DNA of 64,000 nt, taken from assembly GCF_039529835.1 (NCBI RefSeq), contig NZ_CP154262.1, positions 496,001 to 560,000 on the forward strand. The letters are read 5' to 3'. The translations under genes were made by a program, and so were the position numbers. Position 1 is the stretch's first letter; the number at the start of each line of letters is the position of its first letter. The stretch is from Arthrobacter sp. TMP15. Lineage in GTDB: Bacteria > Actinomycetota > Actinomycetes > Actinomycetales > Micrococcaceae. Shown here in pieces: positions 8,350-17,641 of this stretch. Under the pieces are notes generated by a model. That model worked only from the letters and a program-made list of their open reading frames with translations. It was not told where the DNA came from and did no database searches.

Positions 8350-8560
8350 AGATACCAAACCGTCACCCGCCTCTATCGCGACCAGGGACACCCTTCCAGT
8401 TGATTGCCGGCGTCGAATCTGGGACTGAGAGCAGCAACGTAGTCACCTAGCTGGTAACCACCCAAGCGGTCCTGGTTAAGGCATATTGAAAGTGATCTCG
8501 ACGGCGATCCGCGACTGTCTCCCAGCGCCTGCGGACGTCCAAGCGTCAGAGGCGGTGAGG
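8350..8560 (+). pseudogene. CsoR/CstR-family repressor remnant
   Basis: Pieces in shifting frames match the csoR-like gene at 20225: YQTVTRLYRDQG (there RRTVNRLRKAHG), LIAGVESG (AVIAAMQSG) and KVISTAIRDCL (SIISTAMRDCL). There is an in-frame TAG and at least two frameshifts. It sits after the rhodanese remnant, so gene order is the same as at 19.8-20.7 kb. Confidence 0.6.
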
Positions 8561-8725
8561 TCCGGGGATGTCTGCCAACGAGCGCCGCTGGCAGACATCC
8601 GCCCACTTTGCATGCTCTTGACCTGAGCATGCGCCTGTCTCCTCCCGGAGGAGCCACTAAGTTCACTTCTTATAAGTTCACTTCATTACAGGGCGAGAGC
8701 CCTGGACTATCGAAAGGTCCACCCC

Positions 8726-9028
8726 ATGGAAATCACCCCACAGCAGCTCGCCGAACAGCTCAAGGGCGGCTACGACGCCCAGATTGTTGATGTCCGCGAA
8801 GCAGCTGAAGTCGCCGACGGCATGATCCCCGGCGCGAAGCACATCGCCCTGGGCGAACTGCCAGAGCGCCTCAAGGACCTGGATATGTCCCGTCCCGTCA
8901 TCGCCATATGTCGCAGCGGGCGCCGCAGTGCGGCTGCCGCGGACCAGCTCACAGCCGCTGGCTTCACCGCCTACACCGTGCCGGGCGGGATGCTTGATTG
9001 GACAGCCGCAGGCCTCCCCGTCAGCTGA
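8726..9028 (+). CDS. Single-domain rhodanese
   Basis: 100 residues, one rhodanese domain. The catalytic loop CRSGRRS is at about residue 62, and VDVREAAEV marks the N-terminal part. It moves sulfane sulfur from persulfides to thiol acceptors such as cyanide, glutathione or proteins. First of three genes in a row (this, 9187, 9792), with AAAGG as ribosome site 10 bases before the ATG. Cytoplasmic; no signal. Confidence 0.92.
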   Translation: MEITPQQLAEQLKGGYDAQIVDVREAAEVADGMIPGAKHIALGELPERLKDLDMSRPVIAICRSGRRSAAAADQLTAAGFTAYTVPGGMLDWTAAGLPVS

Positions 9029-9186
9029 CCCCCACCAGACCTTCCGTGCGGCATGTCCCCACGTGCCGCCCGGACTTCCACTTTCCCAGAGCCTGTCCTT
9101 GACATGGCCAATCGGACGGTGGATGGCGGCCTCGCGCAAACGCGGGGCCGCCACCTGAAATGCTCCACAATAGACCGAAAGAGATC

Positions 9187-9795
9187 ATGACTTCCTTGAA
9201 GACGACCAGCACCATTGATTCCCCTCCTCAGTCCATCGATGCCTCGACTCTGCAATCCTGGCAAGACAACCATGAAGATCTGATGATCATTGATGTGCGC
9301 AATGGCGCAGAGTTTGATTCCCTGCACATAGTGGGCTCCTACCATGTGCCCCTGGCGATGCTCAGCGAGCACGCGGACGAATTCGCTGCAAAAATGGGCA
9401 CCCGTGTGGTGCTTGTCTGCCAGACGGGCAACCGGGCAGAGCAGGCCCGCAAACACCTTGATTCCGTCGGCCTGGCCGGCGCCAGTGTCCTCTCCGGAGG
9501 CGTTCCCGCCTACGCTGCTGCCGGCGGAAAAGTCGTCCGCGGCAGTGGACCGTGGGCTCTGGAACGCCAGGTTCGGATGACCGCCGGCTCCCTGGTGCTC
9601 GCCAGCATCGTCGCGGCGAAATTCGTCTCCCCCAAACTCGGCCTGGTTGCTGGCGGGATCGGGGCCGGACTGACATTCTCTGCTGCAACGAACAGTTGCG
9701 CCATGGGACAGATGCTCTCCAAGATGCCGTGGAACCGCTCCGCTAACGAGCCCACCGCCCACCAAGCGCTACAGAACCTGAGCACGCGGGCATGA
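9187..9795 (+). CDS. YgaP-like rhodanese with C-terminal membrane helices
   Basis: Start set at ATG 9187, after AAAGAGATC. 202 residues: an N-terminal rhodanese domain with VDVRNGAEF-like opening (IDVRNGAEF) and catalytic loop CQTGNRA, then two hydrophobic helices (SLVLASIVAAKFVSP and LVAGGIGAGLTFSAATNS) of the DUF2892/YgaP type. A membrane-bound sulfurtransferase. It overlaps the TauE/SafE permease downstream as ATGA, so sulfur transfer and export are coupled. Confidence 0.9.
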   Translation: MTSLKTTSTIDSPPQSIDASTLQSWQDNHEDLMIIDVRNGAEFDSLHIVGSYHVPLAMLSEHADEFAAKMGTRVVLVCQTGNRAEQARKHLDSVGLAGASVLSGGVPAYAAAGGKVVRGSGPWALERQVRMTAGSLVLASIVAAKFVSPKLGLVAGGIGAGLTFSAATNSCAMGQMLSKMPWNRSANEPTAHQALQNLSTRA

Positions 9796-10556
9796 TCGTA
9801 ACCGCGGCCGCGTTTGGGCTGATCGTCGGGGCACTGCTGGGCCTGGTCGGAGGCGGCGGATCCATCCTCGCCGTGCCCGCCCTGGTCTACGGCGTGGGGC
9901 TGCCGCTTGCCGCGGCGATCCCGACGTCACTGGTCGTCGTCGGCGCTTCCTCCGCCGTCGCGGTCCTGCCCCGGCTACGCAACGGAGTGAACTGGCGCCT
10001 GGCCTTGATCATCGGCGCCGCCGGAACTGCGACGGCGTACCTCGGAGCGGCAGTCAACCGTCTCCTGGACCCTAAAATCCTGCTGCTGACCTTTGCCGTC
10101 ATCATGGTCTTCGCCGGCATCCGGATGCTCATGCCCACCACTAGTGCTGGAGGTGCCTGCGCGCTGCCCGGCGGCGGGATCAACTGGCGCAGCTGCCTTC
10201 CCAAGGCAATCGCCACCGGCGCCGTCGTCGGATTCCTCACCGGCCTGCTCGGGGTCGGTGGCGGCTTCTTGATCGTCCCGGCACTCACCCTGGTGCTCGG
10301 ACTCCCCATGGCACTGACGGCCGGGACGTCCCTGGTCATTATCGCCATCAACTCAGCTGCCAGCTTCGCCGCCCATCTCGGAGACCTACAGATCGACTGG
10401 ACAGTCACGGCAGCCTTCGCCGTAACCGCGATGGCTGCTTCACTCGTGGCCGGACGGATCGGCACCAGAATCCCGGACAAGGCCCTCAAACGCGGCTTTG
10501 CCATCCTCGTCCTGGTGATCGCCGCCTACGTCGCACTACAAGCACTACTCTCCTGA
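9792..10556 (+). CDS. TauE/SafE-family sulfite/organosulfur exporter
   Basis: 254 residues, about eight membrane helices in two repeats. Each half begins with the family signature (LIVGALLGLVGGGGSILAVP and VGFLTGLLGVGGGFLIVP). Family members export sulfite, thiosulfate or sulfoacetate. Coupled to the membrane rhodanese upstream and followed by a long perfect palindrome that should terminate transcription. In cst-type operons a TauE protein has the same neighbours. Confidence 0.93.
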   Translation: MIVTAAAFGLIVGALLGLVGGGGSILAVPALVYGVGLPLAAAIPTSLVVVGASSAVAVLPRLRNGVNWRLALIIGAAGTATAYLGAAVNRLLDPKILLLTFAVIMVFAGIRMLMPTTSAGGACALPGGGINWRSCLPKAIATGAVVGFLTGLLGVGGGFLIVPALTLVLGLPMALTAGTSLVIIAINSAASFAAHLGDLQIDWTVTAAFAVTAMAASLVAGRIGTRIPDKALKRGFAILVLVIAAYVALQALLS

Positions 10557-10569
10557 GAGGCGCGGCAAG

Positions 10570-10619
10570 GGGACAAAGGAAGAGCCGGAGGACATGTCCT
10601 CCGGCTCTTCCTTTGTCCC
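10570..10619. terminator. 50-base perfect palindrome, bidirectional terminator
   Basis: Two 25-base arms with no mismatch and no spacer, centred between 10594 and 10595. The arms start GGGACAAAGGAAGAGCCGG. It lies between the end of the TauE gene (+) and the end of a small minus-strand gene, the position of a shared terminator for convergent genes. Confidence 0.8.
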
Positions 10620-10651
10620 AACAGCTGTTTCTGGGTTCCGTTAGGGCGGAT

Positions 10652-10819
10652 TTACCGTCCGAACAGCTTCGCGAAGAAGCCCTTGCCAGCCGACTTTTCC
10701 TGCTCGTGCCCGCGACAGCGCTGGGACGCGGGAACCCCGCGCATGACCTGGTCAACGTGCTGGCCACAGCCCGCCCACGTCGTCTTCTGGCACTTTTTAC
10801 ATGTCACTGCACGGCACAT
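10652..10819 (-). CDS. Small Cys-rich protein (55 aa)
   Basis: ATG at 10819, stop at 10652. The product opens MCRAVTCKKCQKTTWAGCGQ, then HVDQVMRGVP, and ends GFFAKLFGR. CxxxxCxxC plus another Cys suggest a small zinc or metal ribbon. Similar unnamed small proteins are common in actinobacteria. GCAAGGAG-like sequence (GAAGGAGCAAGC) precedes the ATG, and a CstR-type operator lies 38 bases upstream, so it is probably part of the same regulon. Confidence 0.8.
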   Translation of the reverse strand: MCRAVTCKKCQKTTWAGCGQHVDQVMRGVPASQRCRGHEQEKSAGKGFFAKLFGR

Positions 10820-10857
10820 CTGCTTGCTCCTTCGTCTGGATGGATTGTCCCATTAGT

Positions 10858-10873
10858 ATACCCCATGGGGTAT
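10858..10873. promoter_or_regulatory. CstR/CsoR-type operator 3
   Basis: ATACCC-CATG-GGGTAT, a perfect palindrome upstream of the small Cys-rich gene on the minus strand. Confidence 0.85.
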
Positions 10874-11127
10874 TGAGTGTTCTCCGACATACTTCGCCCG
10901 CCAGACATTGACCACAATGGGCCCGGTGGGGCATGACGCGAGTATGCCAAAAGAGAGCGCAAGTCATGCACCAGCTCGTTGCTAAGCCGAACCGGGGACC
11001 GCACGGAAGGGGTGATCAGTATGGTCAGACAGGCTGGATGGGGGGCCGGTAAGTGCACTTTGTGAGGGATCAGCGCTGTTGGGTTGTTGCATCTGGGCCA
11101 ACGCGTACCTTTCCCGGAAGCAGGCCG

Positions 11128-12432
11128 CTAGAGGGCAGGTTTGTGGTCGGTGCCACGCATCCGTACAGCCACGAGGATTCCCGATAATACGGTGACGGCG
11201 CCAACGACGGCGACCGCCGCTGGGATGCCGTAGGCGTCCGCGAGGATACCGGCGACCAGGGCGCCGACGGCGAATCCGCCGTCGCGCCAGAGTCGGTAGA
11301 TTCCGACGGAGCGTGCGCGCCAGGCTGGGTGGGCGACGTCACCGATCGCGGCCAGCAGGGTGGGGTAGACCATGGCGGTGCCGGCGCCCAGCAGCACGGC
11401 GGCAGCGAGCCAGATCCCGAAGTCTTGCCCGAGGGCAACCATTCCCAGGGCTATAGCCTGGACGAGCATGCCGCCCACGATCAATGGTTTGCGTCCGTAC
11501 CTGTCTGACAGTGCGCCTGTGACGAGCTGGCCCGCACCCCAGACAGCTGGGTAAACGGCCGCTAGGATACCGATGCGCTCGATGCTCAGTCCGGCGGACG
11601 CGAACAGGACGGGGAACAGCCCCCAGGCGAGGCCGTCGTTGAGGTTGTTCACCATGCCGGCCTGGCTGACCGAGGACAGGGATTTGTCCCGGAAGCTGGT
11701 CAGCGTGAAGACCTGCCGATTGCTCAGATCCGCGCGTGCACTGGGATGGGCCACGGTGTGGTTGGCGGCTTCCAGTTGGGCATGGTGATGGGTTTCCTTC
11801 ACGGACAAAACGGAAAGGCCCAGGCCCAGGGCGATGTAGGCGGCGCCGAGTAGGAACGGTCCCGGACGGAGCCCATAGTTGGCTGCAATATAGCCGGTGG
11901 CCAGTGCTGTGGCGGCGACGCCGAGGTAGCCGGCCGCTTCGTTCAGGCCCATGGCCAAGCCGCGACGTGAGGGTCCGACGAGGTCCATCTTCATCATCAC
12001 GGTGGTGGACCAGGTTAGGCCCTGGCTGATGCCCAGGATCACGTTAGCGGCCACGATCCAGCCCCAGGAAGGTCCCAGAATCAGTAGCAGTGGGACGGGG
12101 ATGGCGATGAACCAGCCGGTAACGAGGACAGGCTTTCGACCGTAGCGATCGGAAAGGGTGCCGGCGAAGTAATTCGTTCCGGCTTTGGCCAGCCCGAAGG
12201 CCAGGATGTACGTCAGCGCGGATGTGTAAAGGTCCAAGTGGAAGACCTGGTCCGCCAGCAGGGGCAGCACCGTCCGTTCCTGGCCGAGGGTTCCGCCGAC
12301 AAGGGCGTTGACGGCCACCAGGAGCATGAACTGGGCCAGGTTCTGACGCAGCCCCAGCGTGACAGCGGTGCCTTGGGGGTGTTCGCGCCGCACTGTGCGG
12401 TCCTGCGGTGACGGGTTGCTGCGGGGCGACAT
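11128..12432 (-). CDS. MFS transporter
   Basis: Major facilitator superfamily permease, 434 residues from the chosen ATG (12432), which has GGAG seven bases upstream. A longer start at 12480 would add 16 residues. Twelve helices are visible, with the two MFS loop motifs GTLSDRYGRKPV (loop 2-3) and GALSDRYGRKPL (loop 8-9). The central cytoplasmic loop is His-rich (ETHHHAQ). It stands just after the CstB-like gene on the same strand, so export of a sulfur compound is a reasonable guess, but the substrate is unknown. Confidence 0.88.
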   Translation of the reverse strand: MSPRSNPSPQDRTVRREHPQGTAVTLGLRQNLAQFMLLVAVNALVGGTLGQERTVLPLLADQVFHLDLYTSALTYILAFGLAKAGTNYFAGTLSDRYGRKPVLVTGWFIAIPVPLLLILGPSWGWIVAANVILGISQGLTWSTTVMMKMDLVGPSRRGLAMGLNEAAGYLGVAATALATGYIAANYGLRPGPFLLGAAYIALGLGLSVLSVKETHHHAQLEAANHTVAHPSARADLSNRQVFTLTSFRDKSLSSVSQAGMVNNLNDGLAWGLFPVLFASAGLSIERIGILAAVYPAVWGAGQLVTGALSDRYGRKPLIVGGMLVQAIALGMVALGQDFGIWLAAAVLLGAGTAMVYPTLLAAIGDVAHPAWRARSVGIYRLWRDGGFAVGALVAGILADAYGIPAAVAVVGAVTVLSGILVAVRMRGTDHKPAL

Positions 12433-12528
12433 CTTGGAACTCCAGCTCTTTTGGACATGCGTTGGCGGCAGTCGGGACACCCGACCGCCGCCAACGCTGT
12501 CAATCGTCTAATTCAGGTACTGACAGTC

Positions 12529-13929
12529 TCAGTTGCTGGGCACAGCTTCGCGTTCCTGCTGCCAGGCGGCGTAGCTGCCGTCAAGTTCGACGACGTCGTA
12601 GCCAGCCCGGCGCAGGGCAGAGGCAGCCACCGAGTTCCGGACCCCGCTCTGGCAATAGGACACGATGGTTCCCTCCCTCGGGAGCTCGTCCAAGTGCCAC
12701 ATGAGGCGGCCCCCGCTGAGCTGGTGGGAGCCAGGGATATGACCGGCAGCGTGTTCGGTGCGGTTGCGAACATCCAAGACCATCGCTGCGTCGAAACTGT
12801 CCAGTTCTTCAGACTGGATGAGCTGCGGGGTGCTGGTAGGCAAGCCGTCGATGCTAGTGACGTAGCCGGCGACAGTGTCGATGCCGACCCGGACCAGATG
12901 GTCCCACATCTCCTGCGCGGCAGCCTGGCTAGGGGCCAGGAGCACGAGTGGGTTGGTGTCCGTTTCAGGATTCACAACCCAGGCACCGAAGCTTGCGGTG
13001 GACTTCCCGGCCGGGATGTTCAGAGACCGGGCAACCGTGCCTTCGTGGACCTCAGCGTTGGAGCGGGTGTCGACAAACGTCACCGCGTCCTGGGAAAGGT
13101 CGCGGACGACGTCGGCCGTGGCAAGTTCTGCCAGCTGGGCGCGTGCACCCATCACGGCAGGCCCTTCCCGGTTTTCGCGCTTCATCCGGGCAAAGTAAGC
13201 ATGGGCGTCAGGCTGGCCGTCGAGGAGTTCGTTGATGAAACCTTCCTCGTCGTTGGCTGCGAGATACGGGCCCCACCAGGCGTAGAGACGCTCGTAGCCG
13301 ACCGTGGAGGACGGGATTGCACCCAGAGCCTTGCCGCAGGCGCTGCCAGCACCGTGGCCGGGGTGGACCTGGACGTAGTCGGGCAGGGTTAGGAACTTAT
13401 CCCGCAGGCTGGCGAATAACTGCTTGGCCCCGGCGAAGCGGGTATCAACGCCGCCGGCTGCCTCGTCGAGCAAGTCCGGCCGGCCCAGATCTCCGGAGAA
13501 CACGAAGTCACCCGAGAGCAGGTAGCCCGGAGTGTCCGCGAATGCGCCGTCGGTGATCAAAAAGGATAGGTGCTCGGGGGTATGCCCCGGGGTGTGTAGG
13601 GCCTTGACGGTGATGTTCCCGAGGGTGATCTCGTCATTATCATTGAGGCGTTCGGCCTCGAAACCGTACTGCCAGTCCGTCCCGCCCTCACCGGAGACGT
13701 ACGCGGTGGCTCCGGTCGCGGCGGCCAGTTCACGGGTACCGGAGAGGAAATCCGCATGAATGTGGGTCTCGGTGACCGCCACAATTCTCATTCCATTCGC
13801 TGCAGCCAGGGACTGGTACACAGCGATGTCACGTCGGGGGTCGACAACGAGTGCTTCGCCTTTGGACTGGCAGCCGATCAGGTAGCTGGCCTGGGATAGA
13901 TCTTCGTCGTAAATGCGCTCGATAAGCAT
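12529..13929 (-). CDS. CstB-like persulfide dioxygenase-rhodanese fusion
   Basis: 466 residues in three parts. The N-terminal metallo-beta-lactamase domain (1-240) has the persulfide dioxygenase iron ligands in THIHADF, HTPGHTPEH, SGDFVF and HPGHG. A central rhodanese-like domain (about 260-350) lacks a catalytic Cys, and a C-terminal rhodanese (about 370-460) carries CQSGVR. This is the layout of CstB from Staphylococcus aureus, which oxidises low-molecular-weight persulfides and yields thiosulfate. AAGGAG sits six bases before the ATG, and a CstR-type operator lies 70 bases upstream. Confidence 0.92.
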   Translation of the reverse strand: MLIERIYDEDLSQASYLIGCQSKGEALVVDPRRDIAVYQSLAAANGMRIVAVTETHIHADFLSGTRELAAATGATAYVSGEGGTDWQYGFEAERLNDNDEITLGNITVKALHTPGHTPEHLSFLITDGAFADTPGYLLSGDFVFSGDLGRPDLLDEAAGGVDTRFAGAKQLFASLRDKFLTLPDYVQVHPGHGAGSACGKALGAIPSSTVGYERLYAWWGPYLAANDEEGFINELLDGQPDAHAYFARMKRENREGPAVMGARAQLAELATADVVRDLSQDAVTFVDTRSNAEVHEGTVARSLNIPAGKSTASFGAWVVNPETDTNPLVLLAPSQAAAQEMWDHLVRVGIDTVAGYVTSIDGLPTSTPQLIQSEELDSFDAAMVLDVRNRTEHAAGHIPGSHQLSGGRLMWHLDELPREGTIVSYCQSGVRNSVAASALRRAGYDVVELDGSYAAWQQEREAVPSN

Positions 13930-13998
13930 GGGGCTCTCCTTCGTTGGGCGGTAGGGATTTTCCGGGAGGGATTCTCCGTTCCTCTATTCACAACGATA

Positions 13999-14377
<379 letters not shown>

Positions 14378-14539
14378 GCCGCAACCACCACACCAAACCC
14401 ACGGACGGCGAGTTTGTCTCGCGTGCCGGTTCCAGACAGCACTTAGGGTCCAATGTGGCCGGGCACTTTATTGGCAATCCTTACACCGGTCCCGCCACGA
14501 CTCCCGAGGCTGCCGGTGGAGAAAGAACGGAGAAGGAAA

Positions 14540-14815
14540 ATGATGAACGGATATGGTTCGGCGATGGGTTGGACGTGGTTGTTCTGGCTGCTCCTGATTA
14601 TCGGCATTGTCCTGCTGGTCATCTTTGCCGTGCGAGCCTTTTCCGGGGGCATCACCCGGCCTAGGACCGGCCGGCGTCCAGGAGCGGGTACGGAACCCCT
14701 CGGCACTGTGGGTGAGACTACCGCCCGACGGATTCTGGACGAACGCTACGCCAAGGGAGAATTGAGCACCGAAGAATACCGCGAACGGCTCAACGTCCTC
14801 AGGGACGATACCTGA
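14540..14815 (+). CDS. SHOCT-domain small membrane protein
   Basis: 91 residues: one N-terminal transmembrane helix (WLFWLLLIIGIVLLVIFAV), a Gly/Arg linker, and a C-terminal SHOCT motif (ARRILDERYAKGELSTEEY). AGAAGGAAA precedes the ATG. The stop overlaps the start of the multicopper oxidase (TGATG), so the pair is translationally coupled. SHOCT proteins often accompany copper or envelope genes; the role here is unknown. Confidence 0.88.
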   Translation: MMNGYGSAMGWTWLFWLLLIIGIVLLVIFAVRAFSGGITRPRTGRRPGAGTEPLGTVGETTARRILDERYAKGELSTEEYRERLNVLRDDT

Positions 14816-16302
14816 TGCAACCCCTCAGCCGCCGCAGTGCCTTGTTCCTGGGAGGTGCCGGGGTCGTGGCCACCGCAACGGGTGCGGCAGGCCTGTTGTG
14901 GGGACAGGGTCCTGGATTCCAAGCCGCCGTCGGCCAGGAACTGATCGAACCACAGGCCCTGCACAGTGCCGATGGCCGTCTTCAGGTGAAACTTTCAGCG
15001 GCTCTGGGCCAAATGCGCATCGCAGGCAAGGACGCCACTGCGCTGTCCTATAACGGGTCCCTACCCGGCCCCACTCTATTTCTGCAGGCCGGGGACCGGG
15101 TCAACGTGACGCTGGAGAACAAGCTGGCGGATCCGACCAACCTCCACGTCCACGGACTGCACGTATCCCCGCGGGGCAACAGCGACAACGTGCTGGTTTC
15201 AATCGAACCGGGAACGTCCTTTGACTATGAATACCGGCTGCCGGTGGACCATCCGCCGGGTGTGTACTGGTACCACCCGCACCGCCACGGAAGCGTCGCC
15301 GACCAGATCTTCGGCGGACTGTACGGGGCGATCATCATCGAGGACTCCCAGCCCGTACCGGTAACCCGGGAACGGGTCCTAGTCATCTCCGATATCTCCC
15401 TCACTGAGGGCGGCTCCATCGCGGCCGTGTCGGAGATGGAAAAAATAATGGGCCGGGAGGGTCTCATGGTCCTGGTCAACGGCCAGCTGAGCCCGGCGCT
15501 AACCGCCCGGCCTGGCGAGCGTGAACGGTGGAGGATCATCAATGCCTGCAACTCCCGGTACCTGAAACTGCGCCTAGATGGCCAGCACCTGCAGCTGCTG
15601 GGTCTGGATTCGGGCCGCTTCCAGAGTCCCAGGGACGTTGAGGAGGTGTTGCTGGCCCCGGGCAATCGGGCTGATCTGCTTGTCACCACCGCCATAGGGA
15701 CTGCCATCCTACGTACCCTGCCCGTGGACAGGGGAAGCATGGGATCCATGATGGGCGGCAACAACGGAGGTGGACAATCCCGGCCTGGCCCGGACGGAAC
15801 CGTCTTGGCCACCCTTTCTGTTACCGGCGCACCGGCCGTTGGGCTGGGGCCCGTCCCTACCCAGCCGGCACCGCGGGATCTGCGGGCCACCCCGGTATCC
15901 GCCCACCGGGAGCTAGTCTTCGCCATGGATATGGGCATGAACGGCGGTGGGATGGGCGGTGGGATGGGGTCGGGGATGATGAGTTTCACCATCAACGGCA
16001 GGCCGTTTGATCCGGCAAGGGTCGACACCACGGTCCCGGCCGGTGCCATCGAGGAATGGACCCTGCGGAACACCAGCCCGATGGACCACCCTGTGCACCT
16101 GCACGTTTGGCCGATGCAGATCATCGAACAGGCCGGCCGGCCCGTGGATAGCGTCGTGTGGCAGGATGTGGTCAACGTCCCGGCCCGCAGCAGTGCCCGG
16201 GTCCGGATCGCCTTCGATGACTTCACCGGCAAAACCGTCTACCACTGCCACATCCTGGACCACGAGGACAGCGGCATGATGGGCCTGATCGAAGTCCGGT
16301 AA
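14815..16302 (+). CDS. Multicopper oxidase, Tat-exported
   Basis: 495 residues. The N-terminal SRRSALFLG fits a twin-arginine signal. The three cupredoxin domains have all copper-binding motifs: HVHGLHV, WYHPHRHG, HPVHLHVWP and HCHILDHEDSGMMG, with the axial Met of the type 1 site. A Met/Gly-rich loop (MDMGMNGGGMGG) precedes domain 3, as in copper-tolerance oxidases. Likely oxidises Cu(I) or a sulfur or phenolic substrate outside the membrane. Confidence 0.93.
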   Translation: MQPLSRRSALFLGGAGVVATATGAAGLLWGQGPGFQAAVGQELIEPQALHSADGRLQVKLSAALGQMRIAGKDATALSYNGSLPGPTLFLQAGDRVNVTLENKLADPTNLHVHGLHVSPRGNSDNVLVSIEPGTSFDYEYRLPVDHPPGVYWYHPHRHGSVADQIFGGLYGAIIIEDSQPVPVTRERVLVISDISLTEGGSIAAVSEMEKIMGREGLMVLVNGQLSPALTARPGERERWRIINACNSRYLKLRLDGQHLQLLGLDSGRFQSPRDVEEVLLAPGNRADLLVTTAIGTAILRTLPVDRGSMGSMMGGNNGGGQSRPGPDGTVLATLSVTGAPAVGLGPVPTQPAPRDLRATPVSAHRELVFAMDMGMNGGGMGGGMGSGMMSFTINGRPFDPARVDTTVPAGAIEEWTLRNTSPMDHPVHLHVWPMQIIEQAGRPVDSVVWQDVVNVPARSSARVRIAFDDFTGKTVYHCHILDHEDSGMMGLIEVR

Positions 16303-16358
16303 CCCAGCGGCCTTACAGTTCTTTGCATGATTGAGAAAACCGATGAAGGAGCACAACA

Positions 16359-16769
16359 ATGAGCTACGCACACACCATCACCGTCGCCCTGCCCTACGCC
16401 GAAGCAGTAACCCGGACCCGTGAAGCCCTCTCGGAGCAGGGCTTCGGCGTTCTCTGCGAAATTGATGTCCGCGCCACCTTCGAGGCCAAGCTCGGCTCCG
16501 ATGCCGGCCAAGGCCTAGGCGACTACCTCATCCTGGGCGTCTGCAATCCTGCCCTAGCGCAGAAAGCTCTCGCCGCGGACCCTGACATGGGACTGCTACT
16601 GCCCTGCAACGTCGTGATCAGGCGCGGATCCGACAGCGACACCACCGTTATCCAAGCCATCGACCCGCAGACAATGGTGCAGCTTAGCGACGCCCCAGCA
16701 GTCGCCGAAGTCGCCGCCGACGCCGATCACCGACTCCTGGCAGCCCTAAAGGAACTCGAAACCGCCTAA
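16359..16769 (+). CDS. DUF302 protein
   Basis: 136 residues with the DUF302 pattern, including EQGFGVLCEIDVRATF, the central YLILGVCNP and LLPCNVVIR. Family function is not established; members often lie beside sulfur or copper detoxification genes. GAAGGAG precedes the ATG. It follows the multicopper oxidase by 56 bases on the same strand. Confidence 0.87.
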   Translation: MSYAHTITVALPYAEAVTRTREALSEQGFGVLCEIDVRATFEAKLGSDAGQGLGDYLILGVCNPALAQKALAADPDMGLLLPCNVVIRRGSDSDTTVIQAIDPQTMVQLSDAPAVAEVAADADHRLLAALKELETA

Positions 16770-16966
16770 AGACCTGGGCCGGCCTGGGGAAGAACAACCA
16801 AGGGGTGAAGGTTGGGAACATTTGCCTCAGCTGTGGCCTTTGTGGCGCCAGGGCCGTTGGTGTCATTGCCCTGATGAGGCCGGCCCGGATACGAAGCTGG
16901 AACGCTCCCGGAGGGGGAGAAGTTTGGGTTCCTGTGTTGGCCGGGCCTCTTCGCCCGGGTCCTGAT

Positions 16967-17641
16967 TCAGGGCAGCGTTGCGGCCATGGATGCGCGCACG
17001 GCGTCCAGAGCGTCCGGGGGGGAAATCCACGGCCCCGCCCAGGGCGGTGGCCTCGAGTTCGGCTTCGGTGCTTTCCTCGATAGCAACAACGAGACGGGCG
17101 GTGCTCAGAGGGTCGGACCCGAATACCAACAGACCGTGGTTGGCCAGCAGGACGGCGGAAGTTCCTGGGTTGTCCTTGAGCGCTTCGGCGATGCCGCGCA
17201 CGGAGGTATCTGATCCGCGCGGCCCCCAGGGAATGACCGGGACCGGTTGGGCCTGGCCGAACCGCAGCAACGGTCCGCCCGGCAGGACAGCGGCTTTTGG
17301 GCGAGGGCAAACGCGGTAGCGGCCGGGGAGTGGGTGTGGATTACGGCGCCGGTTTCCGGGCGTTGGGTGTAGATAACGGTGTGCATGGCCACGATTTCGG
17401 TGTTCTCGGGTCCCAGCGTCCCTTCCAGGTCTTCTCCGGCCAGGCTGACGGTCGCCAGCTGGTCGGCCCGCAGGTTCCGCACGGCGCCGGTGGCCGTCAG
17501 GACGAACCGGTCCCCTTCTGTTCGGGCACTGAGGTTGGCGTTTCCGGAGTGTGACATCACACCTTAAGCGAACAGGTGCCTGGCCGCGGCAAGGATAGCT
17601 TCCTTGCTCTCTGTGAGGCTGGGATGGTTGTTGGTGTTCAT
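16967..17641 (-). pseudogene. Class II aldolase/adducin-family protein, inactivated
   Basis: From ATG 17641 the frame reads to HLFA, then an in-frame TAA, then GVMSHSGNANLSAR and VIHTHSPAATAFALAQKP. A frameshift near 17300 moves the match to another frame (AVLLANHGLLVFG and EESTEAELEA), and a second shift in a run of Cs near 17020 restores LDAVRASMAATLP and a stop. Zinc ligands HTH and NHG are recognisable. The family includes fuculose- and methylthioribulose-phosphate enzymes; three lesions make this copy dead. Confidence 0.8.
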
